Below are positions 11,879-25,100 of a stretch of 64,000 bases of DNA, in pieces (position 1 is the first letter of the stretch; every line of letters begins with the position of its first letter). The position numbers and the translations under genes are program-made. Under the pieces are notes generated by a model that made no database searches, had not been told where the DNA came from, and worked only from the letters and a program-made list of their open reading frames with translations. The stretch is from Cerioporus squamosus. Its lineage: Eukaryota > Basidiomycota > Agaricomycetes > Polyporales > Polyporaceae. The stretch spans positions 124,001 to 188,000 of the forward strand of contig JABYQS010000020.1 of NCBI GenBank assembly GCA_022592435.1, read 5' to 3'.

Positions 11879-14263
11879 TCAAGCACCAGCACACCTCGTC
11901 GTAGCAACATACGCCGCCTCGCTCTCCAACAGCCCATCCACATCCACCTTTACCTCCTCCGTCCAATACCGCACCTTCACCACATAACTCCCCAGCGCGT
12001 CCCCCGCATCCGCCACGCTCGTCCGGTTCTTCCACTCGGGCACCTCGACCCCGTCACGCGCCCACGTGACCTCATAGCTCTCCGCCACGCCCACCGGCCG
12101 CGCGCGGAGGTGCGCGAGCGGGACGAGCGCGAGGTCGAGCGTGCGCTCCCCGCTGGCAGCAGAACACCCGACGACGAGGCTGTCGATGAGCGTGACGCGC
12201 CGGAGGAGCGCGTGCCAGAGCCCTTCGGTGCAGGCTTTGCAGAAGTTCGGGGTGGTGACGATGCGCATGAGGCAGTCTTCGTTTGTTGGACGGTAGCTCG
12301 TCTCGTTCTTTTCGGAGAATCTGGGGGGCTCTGGGTCAGTCTCCACAGTCATGGAACTCGCTGGATCGGAAGGAAGGACGCACGTCGGGTAGAGGCTGTA
12401 GTGCCCGGGAGTCGAGACGAACCTGCGATCGTGTCAGCGTTGTGCCTGGGCATTGTGGCACGATCCAGTGTCGCCTGGAACTCACTCGCTCTCATCCCCA
12501 AACTCGAGAATTTCCACACTACACAGCTGCGCCTCGCCCTCCCTCTCCTTGCTCTTCAGCGTGAACTTCACCTCATGCTCCCCGCCCTCGAGCGTCTCGT
12601 TGATCTTGATGTCGTAGTGCCACCGGTCGACGCCGATGTCCCCGCGCGGCACCCACCCAAGGTCCGTCCCGTCCAGCTCGACGGTCAAGTCCTTGGCGTC
12701 CGGGATGCCCGAGAGCGAGAACCGGACGAGGTGCCACGCGTACGTCCCCGAGGAGTTGAACTTGGTCGACCACGATGCGGAGGTGTTGAGCATCGTCCAC
12801 GCGTAGTCTTGCAGAGGCATCACCGACCGCTCCACGCGGGCGTTCTTGGGGGCGACAGCGAGTGCAGGAGTTCCGTGGTCGCGGTCGTGATCATGATGTA
12901 TCTGGTCCGAAGAGTTGGTGAGCCAGTGCGCCCACGGGACCGCGTCCAGTGTCGTGTTGTGCGCCGCGTTCACGCCAAAGTACGCGAAGCCTCCGTCGTA
13001 CTCCTCGCCAACGCGAATAATCGAGTGCCCCAGTTCGTGCCTGTCCGGCTTTAACATGCGTTGTGAGTGATGCACCTGGATGGCCTACCTGAGAACCAGC
13101 GGACCATTTGCAAGAGATGGCGTGATGACCCTGAGGCGAGGTTAGAGCTACGCACTTGCGAGACGACGCGGATAGAGGCTTACGTGAACTCGCCACCCAA
13201 ACCTGATATGTGCTTCCTTGTCAGTCCTTCGTTTGCATCTGATCATCATACTCACCTCCGTAGAGCGGATCGTTCCCTGAAAACGCACACCATCAGTCTC
13301 AGGGTCTACGTACAGGCAACAGCTCGGACTTACCCATCAGAATAGGGTAGTCGCACTGGTCACCAAGCGAGAAGCACGCCGTGCGGGCGACCTCCGGCTT
13401 GCTGTAGTACACCCCCGAAGCTCAGTCCCGTCCCGATACAAGCCAAACGCGGTGCTGACGGTGCGTCAGCGATTCGTGCGTCATCCAAACAGCGCGTCCC
13501 GGAGGCGTACTCCTTAGGTTTCCCCCCACTCCCTATCCCACTCTAGGCGCAACAGTGTGAGCGTGGTTTGGCAGAACCTAGGAGACGCAGGTGGGGCGTA
13601 CGCACCTCCTTGCTGGGTGTGAACGCGGCCCAGAAGTTGAGCAGCGGCTTGACGGTGTAGAATGTCTGGTTACCGGAGATGTCCTCCGCGAGCCGGAGAG
13701 CGTCTTCGATGAACTTCCCCTTTTCCTCCGAAGTATCTGTACACATTGTATTAGCGTGCGCATGCATAAGGTCTTGTTGCTCAGACTCGGAAAGAACACT
13801 CACACCCATCAGCGAAGAACACGAGGTCTACGCGGTTGCCCGACTCGCCCGACGTGATGAGCGGCTCGACCTCGAGCGGGAGCGGGTCCTCGAGCTCCTG
13901 GCCCACGACCGGGCGCAGCACGACTTGCCCCGTCCCGGACTTCTCGAGAGCCGGAGGAACGGACACGAGAGTGTGGAAGTCCCATGCTTGTCTGTCTCCG
14001 CAGAGAGCCTCCGCGCGGGCCCACACACGCTCTTCCTCGCGTGCAATGAACTGGATCCGCTCTTGCCCTATCTCGAGCACCCTGCTTGTTGTGTACCCTT
14101 CGTCTGGGAGCGCTCTGAAGAGCTGCGTTCCGCGCAGCGCGACGTGCGTGCAGTGGTGGGTATCTAGTTCACGGTGGACGATTAGCTCGAACGGTCGCAG
14201 GACATCGTCCGCTAACACGACAACAGCAGAGATAAGTGTTCCGAGCAAGCGTGCACACTTCAT
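11879..14263 (-). CDS. secreted M64-family (IgA peptidase) zinc metallopeptidase, copy A
   Basis: A signal peptide (MKCARLLGTLISAVVVLA) precedes the M64 N-terminal domain. The catalytic domain follows, with GLGGEFT, ITPSLANGPLVLR and the zinc motif RHELGHSIIRVGEEYDG. A beta-rich C-terminal region has LDAVPWAHWLT and, near the end, NFCKACTEGLWHALL. There are ten exons like copy B (for example 13804-14263, 13606-13736, 12486-13040 and 11879-12320), all with GT-AG introns. The His-Glu-x-x-His core and downstream acidic residues fit a zincin that cleaves proteins outside the cell. Exon 4 needs one extra G in a G5 run at about 13412-13416 to read LRGVYYSKPEVAR. Without it the protein is truncated before the zinc site. 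The paralogue at 16101-18513 is intact. Confidence 0.85.
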
Positions 14264-14534
14264 GAGGTTGGTGGCGGTCGTGGGTCAAGGAATACAACAA
14301 GGTTCCAATCGGCGGATTTGAAGCCACCGTGAGTGCGCCTCGGGGATATCGGTCCGGACGAAACGGGATGCGCTCGATGCGCTGAAGTCGCAGGGACAGA
14401 TGGTCGTAACTTGGTCGTTACATTCGTGAAGGTTACAAGAACAACCTAGCATACAGGAGGTCTGCAGACATCCGAGAGTCCAACATAGGCATTACATTAT
14501 ACAGATAACTTGTCGTTCCTCCACCGTGACGGTC

Positions 14535-15654
14535 TTACACGACCGTAGGTGCCTCGGTTGTCTTGGGTGCGCCACCCGTGGTCGTCGCGTCCGAGGTTGC
14601 AACGGAATGAACCTCCGAGCTGAGCGGAGGTGCAGAGCTGCCCACACCGGCAGACGCGGGCGTCGGCTCAGAGCCCGTCGACGTGCTAGACTTCTGCGCT
14701 TCGCGGATGCGTCGGGCCTCCTCGTGGATGTCGAGGACCTGCTTGGAGGTTGTCGTGTAGAACGCCTTCACCTTCTGCCCAAACGGCGAAGTGAGAGCAC
14801 GTGAGTAGTACTGTAGTGATGCAGGTTCAGCGGCCAAGCGTCAACAAGGGGAGAGCAGGTGCACTCACGTCGCTGGCGGTCTTGGTAATGCCGCGCTGCT
14901 CGTCGACAGCCTTCGCTTGCTGGGTGGCGTTAGCGAGGGTCTCCTTGAACCTTGGCAGACACGGTCTTATCAGGGCCGAGTGTCTTCTCGCCTATAGGTG
15001 CCAGATGTCAGTGACGCGACAAGGCACACCATACGGAGGCATCACGCACCAATCTGCTTGTCGAGACTCTGGATGTACGACAGGAACCTGTTCGAGATGC
15101 CGTGCTGCTTGTCAAGCTCAATGGCGCGCTGGAGGACCTGATCGGAGAGGGTATATCCCTTGGCAAGGTACTCGGCGGCGACTTGGTGCCACGAGCGCGT
15201 TGAGTGTCCCCTGTGCATTCTGCGAGAGAAGGGAGAACACTCACTGCCTGCGCGTGGCTTGTCGCTCTGGTCAATATGCTCCTCGTGGTGGGCCCCCTCC
15301 TCCTGCCCTTCTGGAACCTTGTCGCTCGTGATGGTGAGATGTGCGCCATCGAGGGTGCCGCCGTTGAGCATGAGCGCGGTCTTGGCCGCAGACGCCTTCT
15401 CGAAGTGAATGGTCGCGGTGTGCTTCTCCGGGTTATACTCTACCTTGCTGATCTTCCCACAGAACCTGCGCGACCGTGTACTCGTGAGCATGTGTGACAC
15501 GCGCATGGGGCTGCGACTTACGTGAAGAAGTCAGTGAGGTGCTGCTCGGTGGTTGCGTCCGAGATGCCAGAGACCTGCACGCCCAAGTCAGTCAACGCGA
15601 ACATCGGCGAGGGCGACGAGGAGAACGACGTACGTGGATGGTATACGTAGACAT
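14535..15654 (-). CDS. vip1: Vip1-like RRM protein
   Basis: Six exons: 15634-15654, 15522-15574, 15245-15465, 15050-15181, 14869-14991 and 14535-14810. An N-terminal RNA-recognition motif runs from MSTYTIHVSGISD through KISKVEYNPEKHTATIHFEK and a second half at GAHLTITSDKVP. A helical region follows (AAEYLAKGYTLSDQVLQRA, ISNRFLSYIQSLDKQIG, SPFGQKVKAFYTTTSKQVLD), then a Ser/Thr/Ala-rich tail. This is the layout of fission-yeast Vip1 and its basidiomycete relatives, cytoplasmic RRM proteins with no clear single role. Exon 5 carries one base too many at about 14945-14949 (CAAGG where CAGG keeps frame). Corrected length is about 274 residues. The gene sits between the two M64 peptidase copies and is divergent from copy B. 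Confidence 0.8.
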
Positions 15655-16100
15655 GGTGGTGGTGAGTGAGATGGATGTAGTGGGAATCGATGAGGACGAT
15701 GGCGAGTTCTAATACTTTTAAGCAGCAGCTGCGGTGCTGGCCAGGACGCCCCAGAGCGGTGACGTCCGTGCCACCCATGACATCACTCCAAAGGATCGTG
15801 ATTCTCGCGTGGGCGCTATAAACGCCGAAGATGTATTCGAGATCTACTTATTCTGCCTCTGGGTTCAGTTCGTCGGTACATATTTGACATGCTCTACGCG
15901 TATTCATACCTGTACATCTTCGCACAAGGACTTTCTGCTTGCATAAAGTCTTTACGGACTTCGAGGATGCTCGAACTCACGTTCGCGGCGGTTGAGCGCC
16001 AGGCTGCACGGACCGCACATAAGCGCCAGTTTGCATGTCGACAATCCGCAGCCTGCACTAGCCTGCAGCTCCTTCATCTGTTACCACCAGTATCGCCCAC
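15655..16100. promoter_or_regulatory. divergent promoter region between vip1 and M64 copy B
   Basis: These 446 bp separate two divergently transcribed genes. A plus-strand CTATAAAC is near 15818 and a minus-strand TTAAAAG is near 15713, about 60 bp from the vip1 start. Both are candidate core promoter elements only. Confidence 0.35.
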
Positions 16101-18513
16101 ATGAGATGCCTATCCTTGCTTGGGTACCTCTCATGTACAGCGACCGTGCTTGTTGCATCTGCTGATGTTTTGCGCCCATACGAACTCATTGTCCACCGCG
16201 AGCCAGATACTCTCCGATGCACGTATCTCTCACTGCGAGATACTCAACGTTTCAGGGCCCTGCCAGAAGGGAGCTATACGAAGACTAAACGGCTGCATAC
16301 AGGACAGGAGCGTGTGCAAATTATTGCCTCAGACGACCTGTCTGCCTGGGGCCACGCGGAATCCTTATGCGGAGGAAGGGATACCTGGGACTTCCCCACT
16401 CTTCTATACCCCAACGCGCCCACAACGTTCCCTGCTGCTCAGGCCCCCTTACGCACTGATCATGAAGAGGCTGTTCCTCTCGAGATTGAGCCGCTCATTA
16501 CGTCTGGCGACTCCAGCAATCGCGTAGACTTGGTCTTCTTCGCAGATGGATGTGCGTCGTCACTGTCGTCCCAGCCCGACTCTACAGATTGGCTTACTCA
16601 CATCAACGCCATTCTCCCAGATACCTCTGAAGAAAGGGGGAAGTTCATCGAAGATGCGCTGCGCCTGGCAGAAGATATCTCGGGAAACAAGACCTTCTAC
16701 ACCGTCAAGCCGCTACTGAACTTCTGGGCGGCGTTCACACCTAGCAAGGAGGTATGCCATGGCATGACTCTTCACCCGTATATTCTGGCAGCGCACTGAC
16801 ATACTGTGCCAGAGCGGTATAGGCACAGGTGGCACGCCCAAGGAGTACGTTGTCACTGCTGGAAAACCCGAGCTGCGGCTCTTTAACGCATACTACGGCG
16901 CAGCACTGCTTTCGGTCTGTATCGCGACGGGACTGAGCTCCGCAGTGTGTGGTACAGCAAGCCCGAGGTGGCTCGGAGGGCATGCTTCTATCTCGGGGAC
17001 AAGTGCGACTATCCAATACTGACCGGTACGTGGAACGATAGATCACATCGCCGGGTTTCAAGTTATCGACATTGATGCGTTTTCGCAGGGAACGATCCGC
17101 TGTATGGTGGTGAGTACGAGCAACTTGCCCATCACAGTGCGACACTCATTGCCAACGTACGTACTAGGCCTGGGCGGAGAGTTTACGTGGGACTAGCTCA
17201 GGTGCCTCATCCAAGCGTATCATCACTGACATCTCCGCAGCGTAATCACGCCCTCCCTCGCAAATGGAGCACTGGTCCTCAGGTATGCCAGCCGGACGCA
17301 CACCCCCATCTCACTAGTACACGACGACAGAAAACTGCATCACGCGTGCTGACTGACGTCTGCGACTTCCCTGACAGGCACGAACTCGGACATTCAATCA
17401 TCGACGTCGGCGAGGAGTACGACGGCGCGGAGGGCATAGACTACTTCGGGGTCAACACCGCTCCGAATCCATCGCTCGACGCCGTACCCTGGGCACACTG
17501 GCTCACCCCACCCGCATCCTCTCACAAACACGCCCACACCCACACAGACCTAGCGCAGGCAGCACGAGTCGAGCGTGCGGCGATGCCGCTGCAAGACTAC
17601 GCATGGGCGATGCTCAACACCTCCGTGCCGTGGTCGGCCAAGTTCAGCTCCTCGGGGACGTACGCGTGGCACCTCGTCCGCTTCTCGCTCTCGGGTGTCC
17701 CGCACGCGGAGGACTTGACCGTCGAGCTGGACGGGAGGGACCTCGGGTGGGTGCCGCGTGAGGATATCGGCGTCGACCGGTGGCACTACGACATTAGGCT
17801 CGACGAGAGGCTCGAGGGCGGGGAGCACGAGGTCAGGTTCACGCTGAGGAAGAAGGGAAGGGAGGGCGAGGCACAGCTATGTAGTGTGGAGATCCTCGAG
17901 TACGGGGATGAGAGCGAGTGCGTGCCGGGCAACTCTGGCTCGTGTCCTGATCCCCAAGTAATACAACGCGGCTGACACGCTCACAGGTTCGTCTCGACTC
18001 CCGGGCACTACAGCCTCTACCCGACGTGCGTTCGCCCTTCGATAATTTGCATGAACGCCGAGACTGACGCAGACCCGCAGATTCTCCGAGACGAACGAAA
18101 CTCGCTACCGCCCAACGAACGAAGACTGCCTCATGCGCCTCGTCACCGCGCCCAACTTCTGCAAAGTCTGCACCGAAGGGCTCTGGCACGCCCTCCTCCA
18201 CCGCGTGACGCTCATAGACGACCTCACCGTGGGCTGCGCCCCTTCCGGGGCGCGCACGCTCGACCTCCACCTCGTCCCGCTCGCGCACCTCCGCTCGCGG
18301 CCGGTGGACGTGGTGGAGAGCTATGAGATTACGTGGGTGAAGGACGGGGTCGAGGTGCTCGAGTGGAGGAATATGACGAACGTAATGGACCCGGGAGATG
18401 CGTTGGAGAGTTATGCGGCGAAGGTGCGGTATTGGACGGAGGAGGTGAGGGTGGACCTGGATGGGTTGTTGGAGAGCGAGGTTGAGTATGTCGTGACCAC
18501 GAGATGTGCATGA
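16101..18513 (+). CDS. secreted M64-family (IgA peptidase) zinc metallopeptidase, copy B
   Basis: Ten exons (16101-16551, 16621-16751, 16813-16844, 16904-17025, 17089-17109, 17168-17186, 17241-17282, 17378-17917, 17987-18025, 18081-18513) join in frame to 609 residues. Features in order: a signal peptide (MRCLSLLGYLSCTATVLVASA), the M64 N-terminal domain ending near VDLVFFADGYTSEERGKF, a catalytic domain with GLGGEFT and ITPSLANGALVLR, and the zinc site RHELGHSIIDVGEEYDG. The C-terminal segment is NFCKVCTEGLWHALL. Exons 5 and 6 are only 21 and 19 nt, and copy A has the same pieces. The family includes bacterial IgA proteases, but fungal substrates are unknown. Position by position it is the intact sister of copy A, in opposite orientation. 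Confidence 0.92.
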
Positions 18514-19307
18514 CGCGTAACCACAGGAAGCAGTACTAGTCTTGGATGTACACGAGCACTCCCGACTTCGATAACTTGCAGCTCTACGCACACAGCAATG
18601 TCATGCCAAATCCAACGAGAAACCTCGGCAACCAACCCCGTATGCTGGCGCTCGCGCTCACACACGATGTAACATCGTCGCGGTACAGAGGCGGCATCGG
18701 AGGCGGCGACGCACAAGTGCTGGTATTGAGTCAATAAGGGTAATATGCTTAGAGTACCAGGGTATTAACGAGCGATAGGGCGATAGGTTCCAACAGTGCC
18801 AGCAGCCAACCCGACGCAGCAGACGGAAATGACCAGGTGATCCAGAAGAAGAAGAGGCTGAGAGCGACGCGAAGCGGAGGACAATAAGTGAAGACGGCAA
18901 GGGGGCAGTCGTACATGAGAGAGACGTGGCCGGATGAAGGGTGGAAGGGTGGATTAGAGGTAGAAGGGGGCGTTAGTGGCGGGCGGAAGGGTGGCGACTG
19001 GGTCTGTAAGGTCTTCAAGAGGCCGAAGCAGGGGTCGGGAAACAAGAGGGAGGGTCGGGGGAGCGCGGCGCGCCGTACGTGCAGTGGGCATGAACAGACA
19101 TCCTAGTAGTGACAAAGCGCAAAACGGGACAGCATGAGAAGTGATAGATGGACTGTAGGGGCAGTGAGAACATGAATGCGACTATGCTATGCTAAACATG
19201 GGAGGAGAAGGAAAAGGACTATGGACGACAGACGGGAAAATGCGGCGGTTGCACCCGTCCATGAACGAACGAAACAGGCAGAAGACAACTCGCGACGAAC
19301 CAGCATA
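18514..19307. other. intergenic, no gene recognised
   Basis: This is the convergent 3' flank between M64 copy B (+) and the CVIM protein gene (-). It is purine-rich around 18880-19060. No RNA gene or repeat unit was identified. Confidence 0.5.
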
Positions 19308-21690
19308 TCACATAATAACACATTTGCAGCAACCGCCCGAGTCCTCCTCGACCGGTGGCTGTTGTTCCTGCCGCTGAGGTGGCAGCGTCGCCATTGGCTG
19401 CATGGCTTGCACGGACGGTGGCGGAACCCCAGTATCGGACGACGCATAGTGGGAAAAGGGCGGCGGCGATTCCGCCCGGCGGTCCAACGACTGCGGGCTT
19501 TGGGCAGGATGAGGGAAGCCCGAAGCAACACGGGGATCAGGCACCTTGAGTTCCTGTGTGGGCGAGTTCGGTTTATGCCCGAACTCGTCCATGGGAATAT
19601 GTTCAGGATTTGCGCTGTACCGTTTCCGGTACTTCGTGGGATCATATCCGAATGTGCCGGGTGCCTGGAAGGCACAGTGTTAACGGTCATGTAAGGGAAC
19701 TATGGGGAATGAGACTTACAGGCTCAATAACCACGGGCTCGTCCCTCGGCTTCGGACTACCATCAGCTGTTTCGTACTGATCTTGTAGACCTTTCTTCTT
19801 CGCGACAGCAGGAAGGACAACCTGTGGAGTTAATGACGGTGAGGTCAACACACGACAAGCATGCACCTCCGTGGTACTCACGTCGTCCCAATTGCCGTTC
19901 GCTGGTCTAGGTTGAGTCCACGTTGGAATTGCGTCTTCATCTCCTTCGGGCATGGGTATTGTCCGATCGAACGACGGTTCTCCTCGTTCTTATTCCCTTG
20001 CCTCCTCTGCATGGACGACGGAGGCGCCTTCGGCTTTTTGGAGGCCGATGCAGGTGTGGCATTCGCAGGACTCTTCGCTCTCCGCTTCGCAGTGGGAGTT
20101 GAGGGTTCGAGGGGCTCGTGGGCGACAGTGTCGATGTTTTGGACTGGGAAGGGGAACGCGGCATCTGGGGCGAAGCGGCCGGCGATGACGGACCAGCCAT
20201 GCCAGATTCAGATGCGCTGCGAGTAGGCTTGGAAGGGGTGGGGGTCGTGGTTCGAGAGCGTGAAGTCGGCTGTGGTATTCGACTACGGGTCGTGTTCTGG
20301 GTCGTACGGCTCGTAGGCGTATCGCTGCGGTCTAGAGAGGGCGAAGAGATCGAGCCGTTCGGATGTGGCTGCACACCTTGAGAGTAGTAGTCGTCCAAGT
20401 GATCTTCGTAACCGTCATCCTCGAAGTCGGTGGGCGGCCTCTCGTCCATCACCGCATCCACGCCCACATCCTCCTGGTCAATGTATATGCTCTCTCTCGC
20501 CCCAACACTCTCTGCTCGGTGTCTTGTCCGCACCGGCCGTTGGGCATGTCCCTTCCGCGAGAGTTTGAACGCGAGCGTGACGACAGGCCGCTCTGTGATT
20601 GCTTCACGGATGCCTTCCGTAGAGTGTGGCCGTAGTTCGCTATATCAAGCATCTCCTGGCGCCGAGCCACGCGCAGCTCCCCCACTCCCCCATTACGCGC
20701 GACGTCGCCGCGGTACCAGTGCTCAAAGGGATGTTCTTCCGACTCTGAAGACATACGCTCTGGTGTCTGCCGGCCGTAGTCGAGCTGACTCTGCGAGGAT
20801 GAGAGGGAATTGGGAGGGAAAGGTGCTTGCTCCTGGAAGATTTCGGACACGTTATTCCGGGGATCTGAACTGTAGAACGCGATGTCTGTGAGTTGGCATT
20901 CATCTTCTCCTCAACCGGGTAGAGCTGGGACTCAGGAGGGCTCTGCGTGGTGTCTGGAATAGCCAACAGAGCCGTTCGGGCGGCCACTCTGGCCGTTATA
21001 AGTGGACTGCGCTTGGCTCGACGTGCTGCCGGTCCGGGCCCGCGAGACAGGTATACGCGTGCCCTTGGGGATATTCGCAGGGGAGATGGGACGTGTGTTG
21101 TCAGAAAGGGGTGGGGAGTCTGCAGAAGAGGAGGGTTCAAAAGGGTATGGTTGTGAAAGGGCGCGGGCACGCGGAGTGGGTCGTGAATGGGCACCTGCAT
21201 ACATCCCTCCAGAAGACGAATCCGCCGTCCGCGTGGATTGGAGACTGGGACGTGGAATTGCGCTCGGCTTAGACTGGGTATTGGAGGAAGTTGACGCTCC
21301 AGGTCCTGCGACATAGTACTGGCTTGTGAGGTCTTCGCTCGACGTGATTGAAGCCGCGGAAATACGCTTCGAAAGCACAGTGCTCTCGTCTTTGAGACCT
21401 ATACGCGACGTCAGCAACCAGCTTGGCATGCAACGGGACGACTTGCGTTTGCGGAGCGCGGGCACAATCACCTCGTCCCAAGCCGGTTCTCGAGGCAGAG
21501 CTGATTGGGCAGTAGCAGTCAAGGGCCATTGGCCAGAAGAAACGAGAAAGCCAAACAGCGTAAAGGCTGCCTTCAAGAAAGGCAAAGTAAGGAGGGAAAT
21601 GAAGGACAGCGGGCGGAGGGCGGTCGTCGTCGTCGGGAGGACAGAGGGCGTCGAGCGCGACGTTGAGCAACGCCCAAGTGGCCGATGGGC
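19308..21690 (-). CDS. conserved unknown protein with C-terminal CaaX box (CVIM), start and internal frames uncertain
   Basis: The last three exons are clear. One ends NGNWDD, the next reads VVLPAVAKKKGLQDQYE to VVIEP, and the last reads APGTFGYDPTKYRKRY to DSGGCCKCVIM and stop. The final four residues form a farnesylation CaaX box with two more cysteines upstream, so the protein is probably membrane-anchored. Further upstream are Ser/Pro-rich disordered segments, EDDGYEDHLDDYYSQG, the compact motif EHWYRGDVARNGGVGELRVA with RRQEMLDIANYGH, and near the N-terminus a hydrophobic stretch (LSFISLLTLPFLKAAFTLFG). The coding frame changes several times between about 19950 and 20560 without obvious introns, so single-base errors or decay are likely. 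No ATG clearly starts the first exon, so the 5' end is approximate. I cannot assign a function. Confidence 0.55.
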
Positions 21691-22162
21691 GCTATTTACC
21701 GGACTCTTATGAGCGACTAGTTCCCACTTCTTATCACGAACTAACGATCTTATCAAGCCAGATCAATCCCGGGCTTTATCAAACCTTACTCGCTTTCCGC
21801 ATCGCTGACACTGAATTCTTACCACCGACTAACGTCGTGGTTGCTCGGGTTTGTCGACTGAGGTCGACTGCCTCTTCACAAAGGCGAGACTCCAGTCCTC
21901 TAAAAGTATGCACTGACACAAATACAGTATTAGGCCAGCTCTAGCAGTAGATGTAATGACGGTGCGTGTTCGTGTGATGCAAGTAGTGATGGATGCAATG
22001 TTGCGAGCGATGGGTGATGAAGCGGGGAAAAGAGACGGCGGAAATCCGAAGGACAGGACTAGAGTTGACTGCAGATTGACCTCGAGAGCAACGAACGTAA
22101 GAGCTACCTGACCGAGACATGGAAGGAAACAAACAGAGTCATATTACACAACGCGCAGCCCG
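21691..22162. other. intergenic, no gene recognised
   Basis: This contains the upstream region of the CVIM protein gene and the 3' end of the kinase gene. A (CAnn)-like simple stretch near 21950-22000 is weak. Confidence 0.4.
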
Positions 22163-25100
22163 CTAACGCCGCTGCTCCGGGCTCTGCCACGGGATGTCGT
22201 GCAGCTGGTGCCTCGAGGACCTTCCATTGAGCATGCCGGTGTTGCGGACAGAGCTTCGAGGATGCACGCCGTTTGCATGCGTATGCCCGCTCATGGCCGC
22301 CGAAGGCGTCCCCGCGAGAGACTCCGAAGCGTGACGGCGCATCCGTTTCGGCGCGATCGCCTTCGACGATTTCGGCGTGTCGACGCCCTTCGACAGTCGC
22401 GCCGAGGGTTTGAGCGCCGGGGCAAGCGTCGGGACGATCTCTCTCGCAAGCTCCCGAACAAGGACGGCAACGTCTTCCTTGCTGAGCTTGGCAACGATGT
22501 CGTAAATACCGTACCGCTCGACCAACACCGCGCGGTTCGGGTGCACGTCGCATACCGTGCGGAGAATACGGAGGAGGTTGAGGCGGACCACGGCCTTGCT
22601 CGAGCTCAGCTTGTCGATGAGGCGCTTGAAGAACTGCGACTTGGCTACGCCGATCGCAACGTTGTTGGAAATGCGGAAGATCTTGAGGAAAGGCTCGAGG
22701 AGGTTCTCGAAGGAGTTGGCTTTCGCTTGCACGAAGCACCGGAGTAGAGCGTCCAGCGACTCCGGCTTCATCAATTCGTCCTCTATTCTGGCCGTCTCAT
22801 CTTGCAGCCTGGATCATCGTCAGCTTCCTTCAGTAAGGACGCAATAGGTCTTACGTACCAGGACAGAATGGACTCCAGCGAGCTGACTTGGAAGTAGGGA
22901 TCTTCCAGAAGACGGAGATACATCGACAATCCATCATGTTGCCACAAGAGGATCCGACAGCTCTTCCCTGCGCTGGCCAGGTCGCAGAGGATGGGAAGCG
23001 CAAACTGCTTGAGAGGCGAACTGGATTCAATGACACGCTTGAGGCTCGGGATGATCCCGGCTTGGGCCGCTTCCTCCTGCCGCGACTTGTTGAGACGGCA
23101 GAGGTTGTAGCATGTCTGGAAGATGTGATTGGACATTTCCTACACGACGGACGGGTCAGCGCGACAGGAAACCCAGGGATTTCTTGGTAACCGTACCGTT
23201 CCGAAAGGTCCCGAGCTCTGTTCGTCAAGGATCTTGACCAGGATCTCGATCGCGTTGGCATTCTGTAGGACCTCGAGGATGGTGGCGTTCATGGATAGAT
23301 GTTTCACGGCCTTGAGCATCTGTACCAAGTACTCGGGGTCGAGAAGCTCGCAAGCTCTCAACAGCCCTGAATAAGCGACCGACGATCATCAGTTAACGCT
23401 CAGACGGAGACATGCTGATGACGGCTTACTTCGAACGATCTTCCTGGTGCCAAGTGCGTTCCGGACATGAATGTCAGACTGGGAGACTTGACAGAACACC
23501 AGAATGATTTGGATGATCTTCCGATTCATATCCGCAGCGAGCTCTCCGCGGCTGGCCATGACGTTCAACAGCGCCGACGAGAGTGGATCGAGAAGCCCTT
23601 CTCGAATGAACATGCGGCAGAAGTCGTTCTTCGTTGTCGGACTTTGTAGCTCAAAGACGCTGCAGATGCCATTGAGCGCAGTGGACGACGAGCTCGGACT
23701 GCTCGGTGTAGTCCTCATCAAGAAGGTCGACGAGGACTTTCAGACCACGACACCTGTGATACGACGTCAACATTGAGATAGTAAGCGAGCATGGCGGCAC
23801 ATACGAGATGAACATCTGCAACGTCAAGACTGACGAGTGGCATAGCAGACGGATGAAGTGCGATGCTTCAAGACGACACTCCGACGGGTACTTCTTCGAG
23901 GTGAAGCCTAGCTTAAGGTGAGCATGACATGGCACGGCAGGACAGATGCATCGACGTACCCATGATAACCGGTATTCCACCAATGAGACAGAAGCTCTCT
24001 AGGAAGCCCATGTCTGCCGTAACAAGCTGTTGTCGATCAGTGATCTGCGGTTCCTTCTGTGAGAAGGGAACACTCACCGCGTTGACTATCTGCAGCAACC
24101 TCAACGTGACATCACGCGATGTCCGCGACTCCAGCACTTCTAGAATGGCCAGCATGCCATGCGCTGAGACCAGTTGAGACTGCATCTCAGGCGTATCGTG
24201 TATGATGTTTAGCTATTGTAAGCCAGCATGTCAGTTCACTGCATCACCCTCCAGCCAGGTCACTCACCAGCTGGTCGCATGCGTCGCGCAATTGGAAGTC
24301 GGGCGCAGACGGTGTAAGCTCGTCAATGAGCTGCGTGACATTGTTGGAAAGTCGTGCGTATTTGTCACGCTGCAGATTGGCCTCAAGATCTTCTTCGGCG
24401 TAACCCTCGTCAATCTGTGTGCTCAATTAGCTAACACTCCTTAACGGGAGGCTATTCGACTAACCTCCGCAAACGGATCCTCCTCATCGTCGTCGTCACC
24501 GAACCAAGACTTGTTTGACAGCCGGGTGTTGAGCTGCAGAGTCTGCATCGGCTGCGACGACGTCCCGTTCGCCTTCCCGAAGACATCTTCATAGTCTTCG
24601 TCGTCGTCCTCCGCGTACTTGTCAAAGTCAGCTTGCATCCGCCTTGCCTGCTCGCGCCCAAAGGATTCGTTCCCCACAAATGAGGACGACCTCGAATGCG
24701 CACGTGCAGAGGAGGGTCCGCTCGCAGCGCCGCTGGAGATGATACTGAGGGAAGGCCGTGATCGTCGGTGCGTAAGACCCGGGAGCGGTGCGGTCATCGG
24801 ACCAGGGGAAGGAGGCTGGAGACCGAACGTCTTGATGTCGTTCGGGTGGAAGAGACCACGTCTGACCGAGTTCTTCATCTGTAACAGACCAACATGAGAT
24901 CAACTCCTAGCATGCTGTTCTTCAAACGGACCTTGAAGTCGGCGACCTTCTCTTCCAACTTCGCCTCATCTTCTTCGAACATGATGTCAGAATAATCCTC
25001 GGCAATGGGTGCGATCTGAGGCTCGGGGGCCTTTGCGACTGGCAGAGGGACCGTCGTCCCAAGACCCTGCGGGCTGCGACCCGGCCGGATGGTTTGAGCA

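Noticed and set aside
12110..13054. Plus-strand open frame of 314 codons
   Set aside because: It is antisense to M64 copy A; its openness follows from GC-rich codons, and it crosses splice sites of the real gene.
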